In this document: positions 36,709-45,087 of the stretch, in pieces
How the letters are laid out: each line of letters opens with the position of its first letter
Position numbering within the stretch: the stretch's first letter is position 1
NCBI GenBank assembly: GCA_001795795.1
Contig: MGKV01000017.1
Location: 81 to 48,941 of the forward strand
Direction: 5' to 3'
Length of the DNA stretch: 48,861 bases
Origin: Candidatus Yanofskybacteria bacterium RIFCSPLOWO2_02_FULL_45_18
GTDB taxonomy: Bacteria; Patescibacteriota; Minisyncoccia; 2-02-FULL-40-12; GWA2-44-9
Program-made: the position numbers and the translations under genes
The notes under the pieces: model-generated
The model's database searches: none
Seen by the model: the letters and a program-made list of their open reading frames with translations, nothing else
Told to the model about the DNA's origin: nothing

Positions 36709-36737
36709 TTGTCAAATTGGCGCTATTATGCTATAAT
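36709..36737 (+). promoter_or_regulatory. tmRNA promoter
   Basis: TTGTCA-17 nt-TATAAT, 9 nt before mature 5' end. Confidence 0.85.
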
Positions 36738-36746
36738 TACAGATAC

Positions 36747-37106
36747 GGGAGCGATCGGCTTCGACGTTGTTCTTAGCTAATTAGATGCTGGGAGTGGACG
36801 GCTTGTTTAACCACTATAAAACACCGGCCAATCAAAATAGGTGCAAATTATTCACCTAATTACGCTTTCGCTTAAGTAATTTTGCGAAGCCGTTCTGTCT
36901 GCGATGCTCGCTAGCAGAATCAGGACGTCATTAGCGAGCTGGGCAGCCCGTTTTGTTTTCTCGCGACGCTGCCGAGAAATTAGAGGAGACTAGCTCAAAG
37001 TAATTTTGTTGATTTCACATCTCTGGGCGAAATAATCAAATCAGATATCCCGGTACACATCTATTGGCGCGAACTGCGGACTGGGGTTCAATTCCCCACG
37101 CTTCCA
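36747..37106 (+). ncRNA. ssrA: tmRNA; tag ORF 36843-36875 encodes ANYSPNYAFA*
   Basis: GGGAGCGATCGGCTTCGACG 5' end; GGGGTTCAATTCCCCACGCTTCC-A 3' end; tag reading frame. Confidence 0.93.
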
Positions 37107-37145
37107 CAATTTTAAATAGGCCCGTCGGGCCTATTTAAAATTGTG
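37105..37145. terminator. 19-bp perfect hairpin at tmRNA 3' end
   Basis: cacaattttaaataggccc-gtc-gggcctatttaaaattgtg. Confidence 0.75.
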
Positions 37146-37375
37146 GGAGCGAGCAAGCAAAATGTTTTGCTTGCGGTGGGAATTGAAGACCGCAGCGATG
37201 CGCGATGAGCAATTGGCGAATCGTGCCGCGAGGGGGGTCTGCGAGCGAATTGTCGGAAAACAATTCGACTTGTAGGCAATTCCCTACGCTTTTGATAGAA
37301 ACAGAGCTCTTTTTTGACATTTGTCCGTTTTTGCGCTAAAATATATTGCTCTGTTTAATTTAATGTCCCTACGAG

Positions 37376-39166
37376 ATGCAGATACGAAATATCGCAATTA
37401 TCGCGCACGTTGACCATGGCAAGACCACGCTCACCGACGCGCTCATGAAACAAACCGGCACTGTCGGCGAGGATTTTAGCATGGACACGAATGCTCTTGA
37501 GAAAGAGCGCGGCATCACTATTTATGCCAAGAATGCGTCTTTGATGTATAAAGACACCAAAATAAACATCGTGGACACTCCCGGCCATGCCGACTTTGGT
37601 TCGGAGGTGGAACGGGTATTGCGTTCAATTGATTCGGTGCTTCTAGTCGTTGATGCGCAGGAAGGCCCAATGCCGCAGACCAAGTTTGTCCTTAAGAAAT
37701 CGCTGGAACTGGGACTCAAGCCGATTGTTATCATTAATAAGATTGATAAGCCGGCGGCAAAACCCGAAGAAACGCATGAGAAAGTGTTGGAACTTTTTAT
37801 GGATTTGGGCGCCAATGACGAACAGCTTGATTTCAAAGTAGTTTACACTATCGGAAAGCAGGGTATCGCCAAGATTAATCTTGGCGACGACTCCCGCGAC
37901 CTTGCGCCGTTGCTGGATACGATTTTAGAGGAAGTCCGTCCGGCCGCCGCCGACACTTTGGCTTCTTTCAGATTCCAGCCCTTTAATCTTGGCTATGACA
38001 ATTTTTTGGGACGGCTGGGTATCGGACGGATATATTTTGGTTCGGTCAGGGAGGGCGATAATGTTTTTGTGAAAAAAGCGGATGGCGAAACCCATAGCGG
38101 CAAAGTGGCCAAAATTTTTACTTTTCACGGCACCGAGCGCCGTGAGATACCGGAGGCCTTCGCGGGAGATATTGTGATGATCGCCGGTTTGCCGGATATT
38201 TATATCGGCGATACGGTTTGCACTTCGGCCGATGCCGAACTTCTGGCGGCGATTAAAATTGACGAACCGACCATATCGCTTAATTTTCTTGTCAACGATT
38301 CGCCCTTTGCCGGCCGTGACGGAAAATTCGTCACCACCCGCCAGTTAAAAGAACGACTGGAGCGTGAGTTGGAAGTCAATGTCGGGCTTAAAGTAGATTT
38401 TTCATCCAACGAATTTTATAAGGTCTGCGGGCGCGGCGAACTTCACATCGCCATTTTGCTTGAGAACATGCGCCGCGAGGGCTATGAACTTCAGGTCTCC
38501 CAACCGCAGGTGATTACCAAAGAAATTGATGGCGTAAAAATGGAACCGTTTGAAGAGGCGATCGTTGACTTGCCGGAGAATCTATCGGGAGTTGTCATTC
38601 AAAAATTATCAAAACGCGCCGGCAAGATGATGAAGATGGAACAGCACCATGGCGAGATGCGGCTGACTTTTGAAATACCGACGCGGGGGCTGTTGGGTTT
38701 TCGCAATGAATTTACGATTGATACCCGCGGCGAGGGCATTTTAGCCAACCATTTCATCGGCTTTCGTCCTTGGGCTGGGGATATCAAGCGCAAAGACGTC
38801 GGTTCAATGGTTTCAATGGAAACGGGCAAGGCGCTGGGCTTTTCGCTTTACAACCTGCAAGACCGCGGCAAGCTTTACATTGCCCCCAACACCGAGGTCT
38901 ATGAGGGCATGGTTATCGGAGACGCTTCCAAGGGCCATGATATGGCGGTGAACCCCATCAAGGGCAAGAAACTGACCAATATGCGCGCGGCTGGTTCGGA
39001 TGAAAATATTGTCCTCGCCCCGCCGTTTGAAGTCAGCTTAGAACGGGGTCTGGAAATAATGAACCATGACGAGTATTTGGAAGTTACGCCCAAAAACATC
39101 CGCTTGAGGAAAAAGTATCTCACCTCCATGTCTCGCGAAAAAGCCAAGAAAGCGGGATTAATATAA
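37376..39166 (+). CDS. typA: GTP-binding protein TypA/BipA
   Basis: IRNIAIIAHVDHGKTTLTDALMKQTG; ERGITIYAKNAS; VDTPGHADFGSEVERVL. Confidence 0.97.
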   Translation: MQIRNIAIIAHVDHGKTTLTDALMKQTGTVGEDFSMDTNALEKERGITIYAKNASLMYKDTKINIVDTPGHADFGSEVERVLRSIDSVLLVVDAQEGPMPQTKFVLKKSLELGLKPIVIINKIDKPAAKPEETHEKVLELFMDLGANDEQLDFKVVYTIGKQGIAKINLGDDSRDLAPLLDTILEEVRPAAADTLASFRFQPFNLGYDNFLGRLGIGRIYFGSVREGDNVFVKKADGETHSGKVAKIFTFHGTERREIPEAFAGDIVMIAGLPDIYIGDTVCTSADAELLAAIKIDEPTISLNFLVNDSPFAGRDGKFVTTRQLKERLERELEVNVGLKVDFSSNEFYKVCGRGELHIAILLENMRREGYELQVSQPQVITKEIDGVKMEPFEEAIVDLPENLSGVVIQKLSKRAGKMMKMEQHHGEMRLTFEIPTRGLLGFRNEFTIDTRGEGILANHFIGFRPWAGDIKRKDVGSMVSMETGKALGFSLYNLQDRGKLYIAPNTEVYEGMVIGDASKGHDMAVNPIKGKKLTNMRAAGSDENIVLAPPFEVSLERGLEIMNHDEYLEVTPKNIRLRKKYLTSMSREKAKKAGLI

Positions 39167-39263
39167 TCCTTGCTTCACCCACCTCCTTCTCTCAACTGCG
39201 CGATGTCTCGAAGAAATTCTTCTCCGCCAGCTATGATTCCTCAGTGAATAGGTCACCTTGCCT

Positions 39264-39291
39264 CCCCCACACTCATGCATAAGTGTGGGGG
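39264..39291. terminator. Hairpin between convergent typA and RluA genes
   Basis: cccccacact catgcata agtgtggggg. Confidence 0.65.
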
Positions 39292-39313
39292 GCGAGAGCG
39301 AGGTGGGGCGATG

Positions 39314-40027
39314 CTACTTGAAAAAGGTATTCCAGCTGTCAGGGTGGTGGATTTTGAGGGTTTTGGTTTCGCCGGTGGTGGCGGTTTGAAAAGTCAGTTC
39401 GGTGGCGCAAAGAGCCATCCCATTAGAACCCGCGGCCGCACCCCCATATTTCGCATCTCCCATGATTGGGTGGCCGGCGGCGGCGAATTGGGCGCGGATT
39501 TGGTGGAATCGTCCGGTAATAAGCTCAATCCGTAAAAGTGAATAGCGGCCGTTAGATTTTATAGTTTTATAATGCAGTTCGGCCATGTCCCCTATTTTCA
39601 GCATATGCTGAAAATAGGGGACAGTTGATTCATCGGTGTTACCCGGAGATCCAACAATTTTGGCAATCCGGCGCTTGGTATCTTTTGAAATATAATTTCT
39701 AAGAACTCCATTGGGTGGTATAATTTTACCGGCAATGACGGCGTGGTAAATTTTGGTAATCTCTCGCTCGCGGATCTGCTCTGACAGTCGCGCCGCGCCT
39801 TTAGATGTTTTAGCGAAAAGGACGATTCCTGAAACCGGCCGGTCCAAACGGTGTAACAGTCCCAGGAAAACATTGCCCGGCTTTTTGTATTTTTCTTTGA
39901 GGTGTTTTTTTACTTCATCCATTAAACTAATATCTCCGCTTTTGTCTCCCTGCACCAAAACCCCTGCCGGCTTAAAAACGGCGATTAAATGGTTGTCTTC
40001 GTAGAGAATTTTTAATTGAAAACTCAT
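39314..40027 (-). CDS. RluA family pseudouridine synthase
   Basis: LLHRLDRPVSGIVLFAKTSKGAARLSEQI; LITGRFHQIRAQFAAAGHPIMGD. Confidence 0.93.
   Translation of the reverse strand: MSFQLKILYEDNHLIAVFKPAGVLVQGDKSGDISLMDEVKKHLKEKYKKPGNVFLGLLHRLDRPVSGIVLFAKTSKGAARLSEQIREREITKIYHAVIAGKIIPPNGVLRNYISKDTKRRIAKIVGSPGNTDESTVPYFQHMLKIGDMAELHYKTIKSNGRYSLLRIELITGRFHQIRAQFAAAGHPIMGDAKYGGAAAGSNGMALCATELTFQTATTGETKTLKIHHPDSWNTFFK
39586..39623. repeat. 38-bp perfect palindrome inside RluA CDS
   Basis: tgtcccctattttcagcatatgctgaaaataggggaca. Confidence 0.95.
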
Positions 40028-40073
40028 TTGCGTCATCCTAGCATAGAATGCGCCAATAATATAGAATAGATTT

Positions 40074-41354
40074 ATGCAGAAAGGATTTGACCACAAACTC
40101 TATAATTTTGATTCCGGCCTGCGTCTGATTGCCGTGCCGATGCCGGCGACCAAGTCGGTTACCGTTTTGGTTTTGGCTGGCACCGGTTCAAAATATGAAA
40201 CTAAGGAAATCAACGGCATTTCTCATTTTTTGGAGCATATGATGTTCAAGGGCACCGCCAAGCGGCCGGGCAAAATGGACATATCCCGCGAGCTGGACTC
40301 CATCGGTGCCGACTACAATGCCTTCACATCCAAAGAATATACCGGCTACTACGCCAAAGCGAGCTCCGACAAACTGCCGGTGGTGATGGACGTGATCTCG
40401 GATATTTTTCTTAATTCAAAACTTGATGCCGGCGAGATTGAGATTGAGAAAGGAGTCGTGATTGAAGAATTGAACATGTATCGGGATACGCCCCAGCGTT
40501 ATGTCGGGGATTTGTTTGAGAAACTGCTGTACGGCGATCAGCCGGCGGGCTGGGACATCGGCGGTGACAAGGAGACCCTTCTGAAAATGAAGCGTGATAA
40601 TTTTACGGACTATTTTAACTCTCACTACATCGCTGGCAATACCGTTGTCGCCGTTGCCGGGGACATTGATCCAGAGGATATTAAAACGCGCATCCCTGAA
40701 TATTTCCGCAACATCAGAGACGGGCGGGCTCCGGCCAAGGCACCGACACGGGAATCACAGAGCGAACCCACGCTTTTAGTTCATTGGAAAGAAACCGACC
40801 AGACCCACTTCAATCTGGGATTTCGCTCCTATCATATGTTTGACGAGCGTAAGTATGCCCTTGGAATGCTGGCCGCGATTATGGGCGGCGGCATGAGTTC
40901 GCGGCTGTTTGAGGAAGTGCGCGATAAGAGGGGACTTGCCTATTACATCGGAGCAAGCGGCAACGAATATACTGATACGGGGTTTTTTCTCGTCCGCGCT
41001 GGAGTCAACAAAGAAAAGACCTTGGACGCGCTCAAAATTGTATTGGAAGAATTGCGCAAGGTGCGGGATAATGGAGTGACGGAGGACGAGCTGAAAAGAG
41101 TCAAAGACCAGGTTCGGGGCCAGATGGTTCTGGGCCTTGAAAGTTCGGATAATGTGGCTGAAGCTTACGCCGACCCCGTTCTTTTTGAAAATAGGGTATT
41201 GACACCAGAAGAAAAACTTGATAAAATAAACAAGTTAAGCGTAGCGGATGTAAATACGGTTGCGCGGGAGGTTCTAAAAAACGAGAAATTGAATTTAGCG
41301 TTGATCGGCCCGTTCAAAGATTTGGAAGAATTTAGGAAAATTCTCCGAATCTAA
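40074..41354 (+). CDS. M16 family zinc metallopeptidase (pitrilysin/insulinase)
   Basis: GISHFLEHMMFKGTAKRPGKMDI (HxxEH); downstream E within EKGVVIEELNMYRD. Confidence 0.96.
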   Translation: MQKGFDHKLYNFDSGLRLIAVPMPATKSVTVLVLAGTGSKYETKEINGISHFLEHMMFKGTAKRPGKMDISRELDSIGADYNAFTSKEYTGYYAKASSDKLPVVMDVISDIFLNSKLDAGEIEIEKGVVIEELNMYRDTPQRYVGDLFEKLLYGDQPAGWDIGGDKETLLKMKRDNFTDYFNSHYIAGNTVVAVAGDIDPEDIKTRIPEYFRNIRDGRAPAKAPTRESQSEPTLLVHWKETDQTHFNLGFRSYHMFDERKYALGMLAAIMGGGMSSRLFEEVRDKRGLAYYIGASGNEYTDTGFFLVRAGVNKEKTLDALKIVLEELRKVRDNGVTEDELKRVKDQVRGQMVLGLESSDNVAEAYADPVLFENRVLTPEEKLDKINKLSVADVNTVAREVLKNEKLNLALIGPFKDLEEFRKILRI

Positions 41355-41367
41355 CGGGCAACCTAAA

Positions 41368-41423
41368 ACATTTAACCGTTGACTTTCAAATGTCAATTGT
41401 CAAATGTCAATTATCAAATGTCA
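41368..41423. repeat. Heptad array of 8 units overlapping a start codon
   Basis: acattta accgttg actttca aatgtca attgtca aatgtca attatca aatgtca. Confidence 0.88.
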
Positions 41424-42467
41424 GCCGAATCCCACACTCACATAGAAATATCATTAGCCAGCGTATTGAAGTTTGTTTTAGTAATCGTGGCTTTGCTGGC
41501 GCTCTATCTGCTTAAAGAAGTAATAGGAATTTTCCTTTTTGCCCTGATAATCGCTTCCGCCATTGCGCCTTTTGCCGACTGGCTGGAATCCAAAGGATTG
41601 CCCCGCGTCCTCGGAGTTTTACTGCTCTATTTAGTGGTTTTCGGCTTGGCGGCGTTACTGCTTTCACTGATTGTTCCTTATGTGTCCCAGGAATTACTGC
41701 AGTTAACGGTGAATCTTCCCATAATTTTAACCAAAGTTACGACTTCTTTGGACACGGTTCAACAACAATCCTCAAAATATTTTGATTTCGCCAGCGAAAT
41801 CCAGAATATGCTTGATTATTTCAGCGCTTATCTTCAGCAATTCTCGCAGTCAGCGATAGGCATCATTGTCAGCATCTTTGGCGGCATTTTCTCTTTTGCC
41901 GCGATAGTCATCATATCGTTTTATCTCTCGGTTATGAAAGGCGGCATAGATACTTTTATGAAATCGGTCATGCCGGAAAAATACGAGGCCTATGTCGTCA
42001 GTTTGTGGAAACGCTCCGAAGCCAAAGTCGGGCGTTGGCTGCAGGGGCAGATGCTGTTGGCCCTGATAGTCGGGCTGGCGGTTTATGTGGGTCTTTCTTT
42101 AATGCATGTTAAGTTTGCCTTGATATTAGGCGTGCTTGCCATGATATTGGAGATCGTGCCGATAGCCGGACCGGTGCTGGCGGCAATTCCGGGAGTGATT
42201 CTCGGTTTTTTGGGTTCTCCGGTGCAGGGATTCTGGATATTGCTTTTCTATTTTGCCGTTCAACAGCTGGAAAATCACATCCTTGCTCCGATTATTTTAG
42301 GCAAAACCACCGGCCTTAATCCGGTTACGGTTATCATTGCTCTTTTGGTTGGCGGCCAGCTGGCCGGCATCTCGGGCATGCTTTTGGCTGTGCCGATTGC
42401 CACGGTTATTGTGGAGATTCTTGACGATCTGGCAAAGCGCAAAGAACTTAAACGTGGCAGTGTTTGA
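41418..42467 (+). CDS. AI-2E family transporter
   Basis: Multiple TM; ADWLESKGLPRVLGVLLLYLVV; LEIVPIAGPVLAAIPGVILGFL. Confidence 0.92.
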   Translation: MSAESHTHIEISLASVLKFVLVIVALLALYLLKEVIGIFLFALIIASAIAPFADWLESKGLPRVLGVLLLYLVVFGLAALLLSLIVPYVSQELLQLTVNLPIILTKVTTSLDTVQQQSSKYFDFASEIQNMLDYFSAYLQQFSQSAIGIIVSIFGGIFSFAAIVIISFYLSVMKGGIDTFMKSVMPEKYEAYVVSLWKRSEAKVGRWLQGQMLLALIVGLAVYVGLSLMHVKFALILGVLAMILEIVPIAGPVLAAIPGVILGFLGSPVQGFWILLFYFAVQQLENHILAPIILGKTTGLNPVTVIIALLVGGQLAGISGMLLAVPIATVIVEILDDLAKRKELKRGSV

Positions 42468-42615
42468 CAATTCAAAATTAAAAATGGCCTACTCCACCGA
42501 AGCAGCTTCGGCTGCGAAGGCTGGGAAAAATTAAAAATTCAGGAAAGCGTAAATTGCGTAAACGAAATTTGCGCTGGCATTAATTTTACATTTTTCATTT
42601 TGAGTTTTTAATTTG
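42467..42615. repeat. Composite element: A-rich heptads / inverted repeats / T-rich heptads reaching the rsmI start
   Basis: acaattc aaaatta aaaatgg ... taatttt acatttt tcatttt gagtttt taatttg. Confidence 0.82.
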
Positions 42616-43314
42616 CTTTACATCGTCTCCACCCCAATTGGTAATTTAGAAGACATTACTCTTCGGGCTATTACCGTGCTTGGCAATGTTGATTTGATAT
42701 TAGCCGAAGATACGCGGGTTACCAAAATTCTCCTTGACCGATACAATATTAAAAAGGGGTTAGTGAGTTATCATCAGCACAGCACGCTTAATAAAATAGA
42801 ACGCGTCATTGATGAGTTGCGAAAGGGCAAAGACATTGCCCTTGTTTCCGATGCCGGAACCCCGGGCATTAACGATCCCGGCGGTTTTCTGGTCAGAAAA
42901 ATCTTGGAAGCGTTGCCGGATGTGAAAATCATTCCCATTCCGGGAGCCAATGCGGCTATCGCCGCTTTGAGCATCAGCGGTGTTCCGGCCGATGAGTTTT
43001 TGTATCTTGGTTTTCCGCCGCACAAAAAAGGCCGGAAGAAATTTTTTGAACAAATCAGTCAAGCGAAACAGACCATTGTATTTTACGAATCAAAATATAG
43101 AATATTAAAGGCGCTCAAAGAATTGAAGGATATTGCCAAAATAGGTGAGCGACCGCTTATTGTGGCTCGGGAACTAACCAAACAATTTGAGACGATTTAC
43201 CGCGGCACTGCGGATGAGATATTAATGCATTTAGGCCGCGGGAATGTGCTGGGGGAGTTTGTGGTCGTAGTTAGTCCAAAGTATAAAGTGAAAAGTGAAA
43301 AGCCCGATGAATAA
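42613..43314 (+). CDS. rsmI: 16S rRNA (cytidine-2'-O)-methyltransferase (TTG start)
   Basis: LYIVSTPIGNLEDITLRAI; AEDTRVTKILLDRY; SDAGTPGINDPGGFLV; REVTK-like ARELTKQFE. Confidence 0.96.
   Translation: MLYIVSTPIGNLEDITLRAITVLGNVDLILAEDTRVTKILLDRYNIKKGLVSYHQHSTLNKIERVIDELRKGKDIALVSDAGTPGINDPGGFLVRKILEALPDVKIIPIPGANAAIAALSISGVPADEFLYLGFPPHKKGRKKFFEQISQAKQTIVFYESKYRILKALKELKDIAKIGERPLIVARELTKQFETIYRGTADEILMHLGRGNVLGEFVVVVSPKYKVKSEKPDE
43278..43305. repeat. In-frame heptad array at rsmI C-terminus
   Basis: aaagtat aaagtga aaagtga aaagccc; encodes KYKVKSEK. Confidence 0.75.
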
Positions 43315-43486
43315 AGGAATTGAGATATTTGAAGATGTAATAGTGTGGCAACGATCCCGAGAACTAGTCTTATTCGTGTATAATTTGTTTAGGGGCTCAA
43401 AAAACTTTGGTTTTAAAGATCAGATTCAAAGAGCGGCGATCAGTATGGGAAATAATATTGCGGAAGGATTTATCAAAAAGCTTTAA
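43307..43486 (+). pseudogene. Truncated four-helix-bundle (S23/IVP-like) protein
   Basis: FEDVIVWQRSRELVLFVYNLF...GFKDQIQRAAISMGNNIAEGF then stops; family members are about twice as long. Confidence 0.65.
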
Positions 43487-43504
43487 TTCTATAACTTTTT
43501 ACTT

Positions 43505-44956
43505 ATGTCAAAGTTTTATATCACGACCGCCATTGCCTACACCAACGCCCCGCCTCATATCGGCCATGCTTTGGAGTTGATTCAGGCGGATGCTTTTGCC
43601 AGATGTCATCGTCAAAAAGGCGAGGAGGTCTTCTTTTTGACCGGAACCGATGAACACGGCACAAAAATTGCGCGCGCCGCCAGAGATGCCGATGTTGCGC
43701 CCCGGCAATTTACGGACGAAATTTCAACCAAGTTCAGAGAGTTATGCGGTATTTTGAATATCTCCAATGATGATTTTATCAGAACTACCGACCGCGAACG
43801 CCACTGGCCGGCGGTAAAGTTGATTTGGGAGCGGCTCGCCGAATCCGGCGATTTGTATAAGAAAAAGTATGAGGGACTATATTGCGCCGGCTGCGAATCA
43901 TTTAAGAAGAAAAGCGACTTGGAAGACGGGCGATGTTCGGTTCATAAAATTGAACCGGAAAAAATTGAAGAAGAAAATTGGTTTTTCAAGATTTCCAAAT
44001 ACAAGGATAAGGTAAAGGAGCGGATAGCCGATGGCGAATTGCGAATAGTGCCGGAACTGCGCAAGCAAGAAATCTTGAATCTTATTGATGACGCTGAAGA
44101 TGTCAGTTTTTCCCGTCCGCGGGAAAATCTGGAATGGGGGATACCGGTTCCAAATGACTCCTCGCAAACCATCTATGTCTGGGCCGACGCTTTAACCAAC
44201 TATATCTCCGCTCTCGGATATGGTCAAATGTCAAATATCAAAGGTCAAATGTTGTTTGAAAAATACTGGCCTGCCGATATTCACTTAATCGGCAAAGATA
44301 TTCTACGCTTTCACGCTTTGATTTGGCCGGCGATACTTTTATCCGCCGGGCTGGAATTGCCAAAAGCAATTTACGCGCATGGCTTTATAACCGTTGACGG
44401 CCAGAAAATGTCAAAGACGGTAGGCAATGTGATTGACCCCTTTGACTTAATAAAAAAATACGGAACCGATGCCGTGCGTTACTTCCTATTGCGCGAGATT
44501 CCGTCAAACGAAGACGGTGATTTCTCGTATAAAAATCTGGAGGCGCGCTATAACAGCGACCTTGCCAACGGTCTGGGAAACTTGGCGGCGCGGATTTTAA
44601 CTTTGGCCGAAGGGGAGAACCTTTCCGGCGGCCAATTGCCAAGCCACGAAATTACTCACAAGATTGAGGCGGCGCAAAGGGCGGTTGATGAAAAAATTGC
44701 GGAGTTTAAACTGCATGAGGCCTTGGCGGCAATTTGGGACTTAATCGGCTTCGCCAATGGCTATGTGAATGACAAACAGCCATGGAAAACCCGCAACAAG
44801 GAGGTTATCTTTGATCTCGTTGTCCTGTTAGAGAATATCGCGCGGCTTCTCGCGCCTTTCATGTCTCAAACCGCCGAGAAAATACTGGCCTCCACCAGGG
44901 ACAAGAATGGCAATATTCGGATTAAAAAAGGCGAAGCGCTATTTCCCAGACTCTAG
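43505..44956 (+). CDS. metG: Methionyl-tRNA synthetase
   Basis: TTAIAYTNAPPHIGHALELIQADAFAR; GTDEHGTKI; GQKMSKTVGNVIDP. Confidence 0.97.
   Translation: MSKFYITTAIAYTNAPPHIGHALELIQADAFARCHRQKGEEVFFLTGTDEHGTKIARAARDADVAPRQFTDEISTKFRELCGILNISNDDFIRTTDRERHWPAVKLIWERLAESGDLYKKKYEGLYCAGCESFKKKSDLEDGRCSVHKIEPEKIEEENWFFKISKYKDKVKERIADGELRIVPELRKQEILNLIDDAEDVSFSRPRENLEWGIPVPNDSSQTIYVWADALTNYISALGYGQMSNIKGQMLFEKYWPADIHLIGKDILRFHALIWPAILLSAGLELPKAIYAHGFITVDGQKMSKTVGNVIDPFDLIKKYGTDAVRYFLLREIPSNEDGDFSYKNLEARYNSDLANGLGNLAARILTLAEGENLSGGQLPSHEITHKIEAAQRAVDEKIAEFKLHEALAAIWDLIGFANGYVNDKQPWKTRNKEVIFDLVVLLENIARLLAPFMSQTAEKILASTRDKNGNIRIKKGEALFPRL
44223..44250. repeat. In-frame heptad array in metG
   Basis: gtcaaat gtcaaat atcaaag gtcaaat; encodes GQMSNIKGQM. 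Confidence 0.85.
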
Positions 44957-45087
44957 CGTGTTAGGCCACTGGGCTGTTAGATGCCCAATGCCTAACAGTC
45001 GGATCCGTCTGAATATTGAATAAATCCAGTAAATTCGCGGTTTTATGCAATATTAAGAGGCAGGCCGCTAGACGCCTCAACATACAT

